From positions 187,708,257 through 187,772,256 of the forward strand of contig CM042685.1 in NCBI GenBank assembly GCA_023614405.1: DNA of 64,000 nt. The letters run 5' to 3'. Position 1 is the stretch's first letter. Every line of letters starts with the position of its first letter. Both the position numbers and the translations under genes were made by a program. This stretch comes from Avena insularis (Eukaryota; Streptophyta; Magnoliopsida; Poales; Poaceae). This document shows, piece after piece, positions 1 through 11,960 of the stretch. Under the pieces are notes generated by a model, which saw only the letters and a list, made by a program, of their open reading frames with translations, did no database searches and had not been told where the DNA came from.

Positions 1-2201
1 ATCTAGCCCCGGATGCCCTGCTACATTTTCCTGACCTCTCCATCAGTCATCCCTAGACCCACCAGCCCCTAGCCCAGTAGCAGCGGGCAAGGCCTGTAGT
101 TGTGGGCCGAGGACCTGCGGACGCCCTCCGATGGTTGGAGCTTGATTAGGCCCATGCTTGGGTCCCTCATAGGATAGGGAGTGCGCACGGGTGGACTCCA
201 AGCGCTACCTAATAGCCTCCACGTGAGCTTCCACCTCTTCTCTCCATGTTGTAAACTCTTTCGTGCCCGACACCAGCCGGTACCGGACCAAGGCCGCGAT
301 GGTGGCCAGGGCCTCACGCTAGGTGCGCTTCCCTATGCGCCGAGGAGGGGTTTTCCTACTGTTACCTAGTGCCACATGGTGAGCTCTATGCGATGGGCCT
401 GCGGCGGACGCCACGCGCTGAGGCGGCACAAGACCACCCGGGGAGGACTGCCCCCACAAAGGCTGATGGTGGGCGCATCGTTTCCTATGCCTACGGGATG
501 ATCTGCCTGCCCATCTATACCTCATGTTCCATTGGGAGGCACGCTCCCATTGGCAGCGCCTCCTGTGCCACCGGGAGGGAGGTCTTCGGTGGCGGCGCCT
601 CCTGCGCTGCCCTGATGTGCTTCCTCTTGTGCTGCCGCTTCATGGGAGGTACCTACGATAGTTTGGGCGTGGTGGGAATGGGTTGAGGCTGAGCGAAGTG
701 TCCTCCCATGATCTTCATCTGCTGCGCACACCGCTCAGTCATTGAGCCCCCAGCCAGGGCCAGGTCATGCGAACAAGTGTGCGCCCCGGAGTGTCCGAAG
801 TGGCCGCGCTCATCCTAGCGGCTCCAGTTGTCCTCTTGGGCGCTATGCTTTATGCTGGCGCAAATGATGCCGACAATGATGTCGGCGCTAATGAAGATGA
901 TTACTAAGGTCGAATCACTAGCGTCCCCAACCCGGCAAGCCAGATGTCGTGTGTCCAAACACAGACACTATGGATGTCACACACCCCCTAGTTGTTCGGT
1001 GGTGGGCACTAAGGCGATACAACCTCGCTCATACAAATATGAAACACAGCACACAATGGTTTTTACCCAGGTTAGGGTCGCCCTTTGGATAACAACCCTA
1101 CGTCCTACTTTGGTGGATTATGTGATGGATGGATGTACAAATAGATGAACAATCTAGTACTGGGGAGCCGCTTTCAGCTAGGTTATACACTTCCCGGGCT
1201 TCCTCTTTATTTCTCTCTCTCTCTATCTATCTATCTATCTCTCTCTCTCTATATATATATATATATCTGTCTATATGTCTATCTGTCTATCTGTCTATCT
1301 ATCTATCTATATATATATATATATATATATCTCTACGAAAGCTCCTCAGTGTTGCTCTCTCTAACTATTCCCTCCAAGCTCTCTTACTATTCTAGAGAAC
1401 CTTTCCTCTTACTCTCCTCTTATTATCCTTCGAAAACCCCTCTAAAAGCCCTTCCAGAACAACCCCTTGCAACTATGCCCGAGACCCTCCTTTTATATCT
1501 CAAGGGAGTACCATAGTGGTCGGTGCATGTGCGCCTCCTATTGTTCCTTGGATCCACTAAAGAAGTGCTACGCGGCACGACGATAGGCGGGTGGTGCTAC
1601 TAGACACTCCTGGTGGTGGGCGGTATCGTTGGCCACTCCTTGGCCACGGGAGGTGCACTGCGGTACTTGATGGGGAAAAGGACATCATGAAGCATGTGTT
1701 GTCACATTGGGACTTCCGCTCCTGCACCCTCATCAATGCCTTGCAGAGGCACAGGGACGGGGGCGATACCTGTCTCCCAAGTTGCCCTGCACATTGTCAT
1801 CGACTCTGGCTTGGTTGGCCCGCATTCCTGGGTCATGCTGGCCCGGGGAGAGCCTTATCCTTGATGACATTATGACTTATTGGGTTGGTACACCTGCCAA
1901 CGCCACTTATCCCCTTTGTGAACCTGTTCTCGGGCATGCTTCCCGACATGTTAAATGCATACACAATTCAAAGTGGCCTTACTCAAGGGTCTCTACATGC
2001 GAGAGGGGACGGGAATGTCCATGGGCAACGTTCCACTCCCTCTTCACCACGTAAGGCCAGAGATGTTCTAGATACAGTGATGTAGTTAATAAGAGGTGAA
2101 TCCCTTGTATTTTCCTCATGGAGAAGAGCTTGCCGGGGAGTTAGTCCCTTACCATGCGCCAAGGCGCAATCTGAGGGTCCCCTGTTTCCATTGCACTGAT
2201 A
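1..2201. other. Non-coding transposon-derived DNA upstream of gag relic H
   Basis: No reading frame here resembles a known protein. The first 750 bases are GC-rich and give only short overlapping frames on both strands. Around 1030-1110 the sequence resembles the transcribed leader of grass Gypsy LTRs (a stretch about a heading toward 'taataccctacgtcctgct'-type text). A microsatellite lies at 1211-1334. Because a gag-like relic on the plus strand follows from about 2200, this is probably the decayed LTR and leader of that old element or of a neighbour. No TG...CA ends or primer site could be fixed, so the assignment is inference. Confidence 0.35.
1211..1334. repeat. Compound microsatellite (CT)n(TATC)n(TA)n
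   Basis: A run of CT dinucleotides passes into TATC tetranucleotides, TA dinucleotides, TGTC/TATC units and a final TA block. It is wholly low-complexity. It creates the serine/tyrosine/isoleucine-rich frames at 1129-1516, which are not genes. Confidence 0.95.
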
Positions 2202-2560
2202 GTGGAAGACCAAAGCGAACCTGCTTGGCTACCCCAAGTGTTAGAGAAGAAGATGTCACACTTTGTCGGTGTCTTGAGAATCTTAGATCTGTCACATTCC
2301 TTCCAAAATACGGATGAAACCTATGGAGAGTTCCTGGCCAGATGGGTCAGGTTTAAAACTCCATTGACAGAATCTCTCAGCAGGAGGCAGTGTACTCCTT
2401 TGTCGAAGGACTGGCACGGGGCACACTACTCCGGCATTTGCTAAGGAGTCAGATGGCCTCGGGACGCCTCAATTTCAGCTAAGTGATTGAGATTGTTAAC
2501 AATTTATCCAATGCTAACATGGTCACCCCAGCCAGCTTTAGCGCCACAGCCAACAAAAAT
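2202..2560 (+). pseudogene. Gag-like capsid fragment of relic element H (part a)
   Basis: The frame at 2202-2380 carries ETYGEFLARW and, after a +1 shift near 2378, EAVYSFVEGL, LLRHLLRSQ and NNLSNANM. This pattern (a region asking for a joined or bound strand, then a short 'function of the pool' helix) matches the C-terminal half of plant Gypsy Retrotrans_gag capsid domains, where ETLRDYIRRF-like and VIGAFLSG-like motifs follow each other. At least one frameshift and one stop (about 2480) interrupt it. No start codon is assignable. A second capsid-like module with the same motif order lies at 49626-52800, so this may be a separate older element rather than the same gag. Assignment to Gypsy gag is by motif resemblance only. 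Confidence 0.5.
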
Positions 2561-3119
2561 CACTTCATCAGCTATGTTGCCTCAGGTTCTATATGTAGCT
2601 CTAGAGGAGCCGGTAATGAATCTAAGTCAATTCTCCGTGCATTAAATTCTAATAGCGACGATCTAGATTGTGGAAGCGAGCCAGCCAGCTCAGAGGAGTA
2701 TGATGCTATAATGAAGGAGATGGAAGCACAACTCTTTCTCGAGAAGGATGTCGATCAACCTCCCGCCTCTCATCTAGTGCTAGTAACTATCAAGAACATG
2801 ACATATGGAGATCAAGAAACCCATGGCGCTGGTGTAGTTCTGCCCACAGCGTACAATGCCAACAAAGTCAAGGCCACAGAAGTTGCAAGGATCTCAGACC
2901 CAACAAAATCCATGCCTCCCTAGTTATCCCTCAACAGCAAGCGCATGAACTGGAAGCAGGCATCAATGGGACCAACAGAAACAAAGAAGGACCTTCCCCC
3001 GTCACCCTCAACATCGAAGTTGGGTGACACATTTCTTACTCCTGCTGACAAGTTCATCTATGGAACAACTCTAATAGATCCTATGAACCTGGATCGTATC
3101 CGGAATGTTACTAAGCTAG
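2561..3119 (+). pseudogene. Acidic linker-like reading frame of relic H, cut by element B
   Basis: An open frame from 2483 to 2923 (146 codons) and a second one from 2945 to the insertion site at 3119 encode serine-, acid- and asparagine-rich protein with no domain I recognise. A TPADKF-like motif near 3050 recalls the TPADNL-type segment upstream of the capsid domain in Tat-lineage gag proteins. The frame runs directly into the LTR of element B and resumes after it (22971). Taken with the fragment at 47248-47859 this is probably the N-terminal gag region of relic H. Function is not assigned beyond that. Confidence 0.4.
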
Positions 3120-4647
3120 TGATGTGGCTTGGTTGACTGTAGAGCCTGTTGGGATACCCCAAGAGCAAGGTGTGATGAGCACATCAGCAAGTTTTCCCTC
3201 AGTTATGAAACCAAGGTTATCGAACCAGTAGGAGTAAGGAAACAACTCCAAGGTGTTGCTAACAACTTGGAACCTGCACAACACAAACTCAAAACTTTGC
3301 CCCAACTTATAGTGTGGTTGTCAACCTCACCGGTTTGCTGAAAACAAAGGATTAAACGTATAGTGTGGAAGATAGTGATTGCTTGTAGAAAGGAAACAGT
3401 AATGGTAGATGATGTATCAATGATAAAGATTGGACCAGGGTCGACAGTTCTCTAGAGGTGTTCTCCTTAAGATAGATAGCATGTTGGGTGAAGAAATTAT
3501 AGCGGTGCAATTGACATATTGAGAAAGCATAACAATACAAATACTAGACATCTTTCCTCCTACGAGATTTGATTGGGCACTACAACATAATACATAGACC
3601 GTAATCCAACTGCATCTATGACTAATAATCCACCTTCAGGTTATCATCCAAACCCCTTCCAGTATTAAGTTGCAAGCAACAGATAATTGCATTAAGCAAT
3701 GTGTGTAAAGTAAACAATACAATTCCTCCATGAATAAAGGATTGGTGTTTTCTCCCTAGTAGCAACAACACATCTACAATCTTAGAGATTTCTGTCACTT
3801 CCCCAGACTACTAGAGGCATGAACCTACTATCGAGCATAAATACTCCCTCTTGGATTTGCAAGCATCTACTTGGACAAGATAGCTACTAACAACGGAGAG
3901 CATGCAAGATCACAAATAACATAGACATGATAGAACCAATAATCAATCTGACATAGTATCTCAATATCCATCATATCCCTGCAAACACAACATGTATGAT
4001 TACAAATAAATGATCTTGATCATGAACGGAGCCCATAATATCAAAACATGATAGCACAAAGGAGGAGAAACAACCATCTAGCTACTGTATGGACCCATAG
4101 TCCAAGGGTGAACTATTCATGCATCACTCCGTAGGCTAGCATGGTGATGAAGAAGGCCTCCAGGATGATCTCTCCCATCCAGTAGGGTGCTGGGAAGAGC
4201 TTCAGATCCCCCCGATCTAGGGACAATGGTGGCGGCGGCTACGTACTGTTCCATGGAGATTTGATCGGGTACTTAGGGTTTCTGCATCGGGGTGCTTTTA
4301 TACGCGATAGGGCAAGGTCGGTGGGCGCCCGAGGGGCCAACACCTAGGTGGCGCCCCTGTCGTCAGCCGCCACCAGTGTGTACCTCGTGGCCCCTTGACT
4401 TCGCTGTCTTCTCTCCAGTAAAATATTAACTTTGGCTTTTGTCCCGTCCAATTCCGAGAATATTTCCTTACTAGCTTTTCTGAAACCAAAAACAACAAAA
4501 AATAGGCAACTGGCACTGCGGCATCTTGTTAATAGGTTAGTCCCAGAAAATGTATAAAAATACCTCAAAGTGTAGACAAAACATAACAAAGTTGAATCTA
4601 AACAAGCATGGAGCATCAAAAATTATAGATACATTTACGACATATCA
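3120..4647 (-). repeat. 3' LTR of element B
   Basis: This is a direct repeat of 21429-22970, with scattered substitutions and small indels. On the minus strand it starts TGATATGTCGTAAATG and ends GCCACATCA. It lies at the low-coordinate end and so is the downstream LTR of this minus-strand element. The pair shares a putative promoter block seen at 4290-4310 (TATAAAAG on the minus strand). Confidence 0.9.
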
Positions 4648-6190
4648 AGCATCCCTAATCTTAACTCCTTCTCGTCCTCGAGTAGGTAAGTGATAAAAAG
4701 AATAATTTTTTAGGTGACATGCACCATCACAATCTTGATCAAAATATTTGTAAAGCATTGATAGCTGGGATCATAGTACTCTAAACATGAGCATGAAAGA
4801 TGTAGTTCTAACAATAAGACATAGCAACTATGTTGTAACATGAAAAGGTACAAACAAAGATCATGAATAATAATGCATTGAAAGACGTTTGTTTGTTTCA
4901 CATATATAAAACATAGCAAGAGTGGTATTCAGCTTGTCCCTCATGGTGTAGCAAAACATAACTGCATAGGACACCTTCAAAGTTCATAAGGGTGACTAGA
5001 TACAAATAGTTTAAGAATAAGCAATATCAACATTATGAATCAATCAATAAGTTTTGGGACAATGCACATAAAACTAGGAATGACAACTATGCTCTCTTAA
5101 TTGGTGCATAAAGATAGAAGATGGAGACTCAACATAAAGGTAAAGAGAAAGGCCCTTCATAGAGGGAAGCAGGGATTTAAAGTTTCATAAAGAGCTTACA
5201 AAAATTATGATACTTATTATCTTTCATCTCTCATTGCCCCTATCATAAGTATCTTGAAATGATTAAGGTTAAATTGAAACAAAAATGGAGTATATGCTTG
5301 ATAAATCATAAGTTGGCAATATCATGTCCCTTGAGTACGAGGGCCGTTCCTCATGCTACTCAACTTTAGTCACTAGCAAGTTCTTGTCATTGTAAGTATA
5401 TGTGTATCATAGAGACCCGCCAACGGGGTACCCCTTGCCCCATGACAAAGGAGCTATCCCATATCAAAATAACAAGGCAACAAACAGTGAGCATCTCGGC
5501 GATCTTTTATTTACCATGAGCATGGTATCTCTCTTTTTTTTCCAAATATTTTTTTTTCTGAAGATGCTTCATAGATTGATCACTATGGTGTTGCTGCAAG
5601 TTTCCACCATGATTAGGCATGGCTTAGGCTAGACGCCCAGGCATTTCTCTAACACATATATAATACTCCATGAACTTACAAGCTCCCCTTTTATTTCACA
5701 CCGCCGACATCCATAAACAAAAGATCATGATATCAACTGGGCAATATGTACATGTGTTGAAAGCATTCCCCATGATAGCATGTTTTGCTAATTCCCAACT
5801 TATAAGTGCAAGCATATACAACATAGATGACACAATGGTTCAAGTTTATTAGGTGCAAGAAATAGTGTGCCATCAAGTTTGTGAGAGCTTTAATGACTAA
5901 TTTTCACATAACAAGTTTAATTTGGAAGATAGATAAAACATGAATATACTTGGAATGGTGTAACACACCATGCATAGAAATTTATAGTGGACTCTTTGAA
6001 ATAACTTGGTTTCTTGGGAGTTGGATGCATGAGTAGAGCTTACTCAGTACAAGTGGAGGCTAGCAAAAGACTGGGAGCGACCAACTAAGAGAGCAATGAT
6101 GGCCATAATCATGTAGAGCGACAAAACATTATTAACTAAAGCATAAAGAGGTATCACAAGTCAAAAAATAAATGATCATAGAGGCTAAGG
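4648..6190 (-). other. 3' non-coding tail of element B
   Basis: There is no reading frame of note. The stretch is AT-rich and closely resembles 24391-26150 of element A (for example the block at 5330-5440 against 25030-25140), so the two elements share this tail. The last five bases, TAAGG at 6186-6190, are the left copy of the target-site duplication of element C. Confidence 0.75.
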
Positions 6191-6679
6191 TGATGGGGAT
6201 ATGCCTACCGGGGTATACCCAGCAGGACGTTTCCGACTGGCCCAAGACTTGGCGAGTGGGCCTGTAAGACGGCGACTGGATTGAAGCCCAGCGAGGAACC
6301 AAGCGACTAGAAGCTGAAGGCCCAGGCGAGTAGATAGGCCCAGTCGGATTAGGTTAAACGAGTACCGAAGCTTTAACTGAATCGGTTGAGATATGTAAAC
6401 CCTAGGGGAGGTGAGCCTATATAAACCTCCCTGGAGGGCGAGTAGAGATACGTTACATCATACCCCCAAGCGACTGCCCGCCTAGCTGCCGAGCTCGCCC
6501 ATTGTACCACCTCCATAATACAATCTAGCAGGAGTAGGTCTTTACCCTCCGGGGGGCCGAACCTGGGTAAAACCCTGAGTCTCCGCCCTCATCTCGCACC
6601 GCAGATGGCTGGCCGCCCTTGCCCCTTGTTCTACTACTCGCTGCCGATTGCAGCATCTGCCGTGACCATTCCCACGACA
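6191..6679 (+). repeat. 5' LTR of element C
   Basis: This 489-bp direct repeat matches 17809-18293. A TATA box, TATATAAA, lies at 6418-6425. An ATG at 6605 sits inside the LTR and opens a frame that runs through the primer site into gag. A second in-frame ATG at 6761 is a more likely gag start because it lies outside the LTR. Confidence 0.93.
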
Positions 6680-6680
6680 G

Positions 6681-6699
6681 TGGCGCCCACCGTGGGGCC
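6681..6699 (+). other. Primer binding site of element C
   Basis: TGGCGCCCACCGTGGGGCC starts one base after the 5' LTR, as expected for a minus-strand primer site (TGG is the complement of the tRNA CCA tail). The primer tRNA was not identified with certainty. It is not the tRNA-Asp match seen in element B. Confidence 0.75.
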
Positions 6700-6760
6700 T
6701 GGCCGGTGTTCTACAGCGAGATCCAATCTGCCCATCAACGAGACGGTCGCCACCGGCCGC

Positions 6761-9143
6761 ATGATAGCGATCGGCGAGATGCTCCAAATCTTGCCGAGCA
6801 GCTACGTCCCGGCGGCGCGACCCGTCACGCACAGCGTGATCCTGCCGGTCGGCACGATCAGCCTCTTCGTCGGCCTCACCGACGTCATCGTCTCGGAGGA
6901 CTCGGCCCGCATCCGCGAGTCGGCGCCACGCGATCGGCTCTCCGAGAGCCAGATCCACACGATCCATCGCCTTGCCTCCGAGTACAATTCGGACCACAGC
7001 GACGTGGCCGAAAACTCAGCGGCCGCGGAAGACGCGGCCCTCAACGACGACGCCGACTCGGCGACCCCGGCGTCACTCGCCGGGTCCATCACCGCGGCTT
7101 CACCCGCGGGCTCCATCACCCAGGTCTCCAACGTGGGAGACTTCGAGGACCCCTCCATCCTCGGGATCTTCGAATTCGACTCCGGGTCGGAGAACTCCGC
7201 CGACCTCCGTGACGGAACCGGGCGCCACGCTGCGACCTACATGGCGACCGGCACTGATCCGCCGGAGGATCCATTCTCCATCCCAATCCCTCCTAACGCC
7301 ACGGCGACGGAGGTCGAGGAACTCCGCCTGAAACTGGAGGCGGAGGCAAGGCAAGCCGAGCGAAAAATTTCGCCGAGCAGGTGACGCAGAGCTATCGCTA
7401 CCACCAACAGCGGATCAGGTCGCGCCTGAACCCCACCGTTCAGGGGCGCGCCCTGAACTTTGACGAAGAAAACGACCCGGCCTGCGTGGCCGAGCGCGCG
7501 ATCTGCGAGAACGCGCCACCAGGAGGAAGTGCCCGACCCCCGCCAGGATCGACGGCGATGGGCGCCCCGCCTCCACCCAACCGCACACCCCCCAGGGACC
7601 AGCCGCGGATAGTAGTCTCCTTACGGGAGTGAGACGCAAACGGCCTCCCACTGTTCTCCACCCCGATGGACAACCTCGTGGCAGGCCGGGCAGCAGCCGA
7701 CAGCATCACGGCCACCAACAACGGCGCCCTGCAGATCCAATACGTCAGGGCCCTGCTTGCAAAGGCCGTCGAGCAGCAAAGAGCGGGCGCCGACTCACAG
7801 GGTCGAGTATACTCGCGTTCGTCGGGAAGCAGGGCGGCCTCAAGCGGCCGCCCAGCGGCGGCAAACACCCTCAACTGCCCGCCACCAGAGCCACTACAGC
7901 TCCAACACCGCCCGCGAATGCGGCACTCTCCACCAACGGCCCCAGGCCAGCGACCAACTTCGTCGCCGCCAACAGGCAACCCATCGACGCCCGCACCCAT
8001 ATCATCAACAACCAAAGCTGGCGCGCACGCCAGCCAGACGACCTGCGACACACCCTAACCAATCGCCGCGACGGCGAGCCCATGGGGTCGCTCAGTCGAC
8101 TCGGCCCCAAGTGCTTCAGACCAATGATTCGAGGCGAGAAGTACCCGCCAAACTTCAAGGCGCCGAAGGAGATAGAAAAGTATGACCCCTCGTACGACCC
8201 CGCCGTCTGGCTCGACACATACCTCATGGCAATGGGGATCGCAGGCCACACTGACCTGCTAGCCGCCCGTTACCTCCCCCTGATGATGGAAGGGACGTGC
8301 AAGCAGTGGATCAACACCCTCCCCCAGGACAGTATCGACTCCTGGGAAGAGATGCGCGACGCCTTCGTCAGGCATTTCGAGTGCTCCTACACCCGCGCCA
8401 CCACCATTGAGGACCTGGAGCGATGCGTCCAGGGACCCCGCGAGTCGACCCGCAACTGGGTCCAACGGTGGCAAGAACTCTGGTACAACGCGGTCGGCAT
8501 CCACCCGGACACCGCGATCCATTGCTTCAAGACTTCGTGCCGCTACGAGCCACTGGTCGCCAAGCTCAAGCTACACTCTCGCACACTCGACAACATCCCC
8601 GACCTCCTCGAGATCGCCAAACGGTACGCGGAGGAAGATCCAAACCAGGAAACTGACGACGAGTCAGGAGGTCAACGCCGCACGAAGCGCAAGAACGACA
8701 GACGATCCGACCTACGCTACAGCAACACTCGCCTCACCGGCAAGCGCCACAGTGACGAGCGAGTCGACTTCGTCGCCAACGCCGGGCACGCGCAACGCGA
8801 GCCCAAGAGCTTCCGCCGTGATGGAGGACAACGCCGCGATGGCGGCAACTACAAGGCCAAGCCAAGGTTCGACCCCGCGGCCCTCTTTAACCAACCATGT
8901 GCGTTTCATAGCAGGGAAGGGAAGCCCGCAACGCACACCACCGCCGACTGCCACACCCTCAAGGAGATCGAGAAGGCACGGCGAGCACGGGAGGACCCTG
9001 ACAACGACCCGCCAAACGGCGGAAAATTCGGCAAAGTGGCCGGCTCGCTCCACACCTTCACGGGCTTCAACACGAAGCGCGAGAAGAAGGTCATCGCCCG
9101 CGCCGTCGCCGTCAACGCGGTGGCCCAGGTGGACGTTCCCTAG
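6761..9143 (+). pseudogene. gag: gag of element C (matrix, capsid and nucleocapsid), frameshifted
   Basis: This encodes the structural polyprotein that would form the retrotransposon particle. The N-terminal part runs from ATG 6761 to about 7380 in one frame. A shift near 7375 leads into a second frame with a stop at 7630-7632 and then the TPMDNL-type segment (7666 on). A further shift between about 7860 and 8050 leads into the frame that stays open to 9143. The Retrotrans_gag capsid core spans about 8100-8640 (PSYDPAVWLDTYL, MMEGTCKQWINTLP, FVRHFECSYTRA, ESTRNWVQRW). A Cys/His cluster (CAFH and HTTADC) near 8900-8960 is the nucleocapsid-like zinc site of Tat gag. The frame ends at TAG 9141-9143 and the protease follows in the same phase. 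About four lesions make this a pseudogene. Confidence 0.85.
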
Positions 9144-10048
9144 TTCCTCAACTGGTCGGAGCAGCCCATCACCTGGAGTCGACAAGACCACTCGCCACAC
9201 ATCGAGTACCCAGGTCGAGTCGCCCTGGTGGTCAAGCCTAAGGTCAGCGACTACTGGCTCCCCAAGACATTGATGGACGGCGGAAGCTCCATCAACATCC
9301 TGTACCTGGACACCTTCAGGCGGCTGCGGCTCCCGCAGTCGATGATCGAGACGACCCACACCACGTTCCACGGCATCGTCCCCGGTCGGAAGGCGTACCC
9401 GATCGGCAAGGTCACGCTGCCAGTCACCTTCGGCACACCAGCAAACTTCCGCACTGAGCGGATCATCTTCGAGCTCGTGCCCTTCGACAGCCCCTACCAT
9501 TGCGTCCTGGGGCGCCAGGCGTTCGCCAAATTCATGGCAGCGCCCCACTACGCGTACAACACGATGAAGCTCCCCGGGCCGTGCGGCGTCATCACCATCA
9601 ACGGCGACCCCGACATGGCCGCCGAGTGCGAGGCCAAAGGTGTCGAGCTCGCTGACGCCGTCATCGCGGCGGAGACCAACCATGCGGATGAACTCGCCAA
9701 GTACGCGAGCGGGGTCAACAACGACGACCCCACCATACTCAAGAAGCCCAACTCGGAGGGCGCAAACACCTCAACCTTTGAGGCCACTACGCACACCCGT
9801 ACCGTCGAGCTGGTCCCAGGTGACTCCAGCCAGATGGTGACGATCGGGACGGGCATGAGCCCGGCATAGGAAGGCGCGCTCATCGAGTTCCTCTGTGAGA
9901 ACAGGGACATCTTCGCATGGAAGCCCTCTGACATGCCCGGTGTCCCCAGGGAGCTCACTGAGCACAAGCTAAACGCCGACCCTAAAGTGCGACACATCAG
10001 CGATCGCGGCCCTTCAATGAAGAGCGCCGCCGAGCAATTGCCGAGGAG
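9144..10048 (+). pseudogene. Aspartic protease of element C
   Basis: A retropepsin-like aspartic protease that would cut the polyprotein. The frame continues in phase from gag. The segment before 9228 is the LNWSEQPITW-type link. The catalytic motif is DGGSS at 9276-9290 in the context LMDGGSSINIL, the usual Tat-lineage form of D-S/T-G. The flap region and the YHCVLGRQAF segment (about 9500, equivalent to the ILGRP motif) follow. A TAG at 9867-9869 interrupts the frame; past it, EFLCENRDIFAW and PGVPRELTEHKL show the usual start of the RT region. A shift near 10020-10040 moves into the RT frame. One stop and one frameshift inactivate it. Confidence 0.85.
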
Positions 10049-11960
10049 GTGCAGCGTCTACTCGCTGCAGGCTTCATCCGGCCAATCAAATACTCCAAGT
10101 GGCTGGCAAACCCAGTCCTGGTCGAGAAGAAAAACAGGACCTGGAGGATGTGTATCGATTACACAAACCTGAACAGCGCCTGCCCAAAGGAGCAGTTCGT
10201 CCTCCCGCGGATCGACCAGATAATCGATTCCACTGCAGGCTCGGAGTCGCTGTGTTTCCTCGACGCCTACTCTGGTTACAACCAGATCAAAATGGTTGTC
10301 GAGGACGAGGAGAAGACGGCGTTCATCACGCCATTCGGAGCCTTCTGCTACACCACCATGACCTTCGGCCTCAAGAACGCCGGGGCGACCTACCAGCGGT
10401 GCATGCAAGAATGCCTTGCGAGCCAAATTGGCCGCAACATCCATGTCTACATCGACGATGTGGTCGTAAAGTCCGCTCGCCAGGGCGACCTACTCCCCGA
10501 CCTGGCGGAAACGTTCGCCAACTTGCGAAAATACAAGATAAAGCTCAACCCAGGCAAATGCACCTTCGGTGTACCTGCAGGACAACTACTGGGGTACGTC
10601 GTCTCCAAACGAGGGATCGAGGCGAACCCCACGAAGATCGACACGATCGCCCGGCTCGGCAAACCCGAGTGCCTGCGCGACGTCCAGAAACTGGCCGGGC
10701 GAGTAGCGGCTCTCAGTCGCTTCATCCCCCGCTTGGGCGAAAAGGCGATGCCCCTATACCGCCTGATGCGCAAGAACCCCACCTTCCAGTGGGACAAGGA
10801 GGCGGACGACGCGCTCCGCGATCTCAAAAAGGTGCTACTCGCCGCACCGCTACTCGCCGCCCCCGCCGACAAAGAACCCATGCTGGTTTACATCGCGGCT
10901 TCCGAGCGCGTCGTCAGCGCCGTAATGGTCGTCGAGCGACCGGAGGAAGGAAAGGAGCGCCCAGTACAGCGACCGGTCTACTACATCAGCGAGGTCCTCA
11001 CCGAGTCGCGGCAGCGGTACCCCCAGTACCAAAAGCTGGTATACGCGGTGTTCAGAGCCCAGCGGCGCCTGCCGCACTACTTCCAGGAACACCCAATCAC
11101 GGTCGTGTCCTCAGCACCACTGCAAGACATCATCCGCAACCGCGAGGCGACCGGGCGGGTCGCCAAGTGGGCCGTCGAGATCGGCGTCCACAACATCAAA
11201 TACGAGCCACGAAAAGCGATCAAGTCGCAGGCCCTAGCGGACTTCATCGCCGACTGGGAAGAAGCCCAGCAGCCAGAGAAGCTGCCATACCTTCATTACT
11301 GGAGCCTGCACTTCGACGGCTCCAAGAACACGGACGGCGCAGGCGCATGGATCGTGCTAACTTCACCAAAGGGCGACAAGCTCCGCTACATCCTCTGCCT
11401 CGACTTCACACCTTTCACCAACAACATGGCCGAGTACGAGGCCTTACTCCACGGCATGCGAGCGGCCAAGGAGATGAATGTCAATCGCTTACGCTGCTAC
11501 GGCGACTCCGACCTCGTCGCAGGGCAAGTCGCTGGCACCTGCGACGCCGTCTCCCCCACCATGGCGGCGTACCGCCAAGCAGTGGACAATTTGGGCGGAC
11601 ACTTCACAGGCTACTCCGTCGAGTGGATCGACAGGCGGAAGAACGAGGAGGCCGACGGCCTCTCTCGCATTGGGTCGGCTCGACTCGCACCACCCGCCGG
11701 CGTATTCCTCGACACGATCACCAAGCCATCAGTCTCTCCCCCAAGGGAGATCGACATCGGAGTCCCGCTCCAACCAGAGGCAGCCCTGGTCGCACTCATC
11801 AACGAGCCAGACGACTGGACCAAGCCCTACATCGCCTACCTGGAAGTCGGCACCTTGCCGGCAGACAAGACGGAAGCTCGGATGATCGCCCGTCGATGCA
11901 AGTCCTACGCCATCATCGACGGCGAGCTCCACAAGCGCAGTGTCACCGGCGTGTTCCAAC
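10049..11960 (+). pseudogene. pol: Reverse transcriptase and RNase H of element C
   Basis: This region is fully open in one frame (ORF 10049-12451). The RT fingers and palm are clear: LVEKKNRTWRMCIDYTNLN, FLDAYSGYNQIKM (about 10258-10296, first catalytic aspartate) and YIDDVVV at 10447-10467, the F/YxDD box with the second and third aspartates. RT connection and a Ty3-type RNase H region follow (PLYRLMRKNPTFQWDKEAD). An additional RNase H domain of Tat type follows from about 11300, with FDGSKNTDGAG, NNMAEYEALLHG and CYGDSDLV giving the D-E-D catalytic set. Two RNase H regions, the second complete, are a known trait of Tat elements. It is called a pseudogene only because gag, protease and integrase around it are broken; this segment itself shows no lesion. 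Confidence 0.88.

Noticed and set aside
1129..1516. Two overlapping open frames rich in Ser, Tyr, Ile and Leu
   Set aside because: They are translations of the CT/TATC/TA microsatellite.
8712..9683. 323-codon minus-strand frame opposite gag and protease of element C
   Set aside because: It is a shadow of GC-rich coding DNA on the plus strand, without motif, and it overlaps the clear DGGSS protease.
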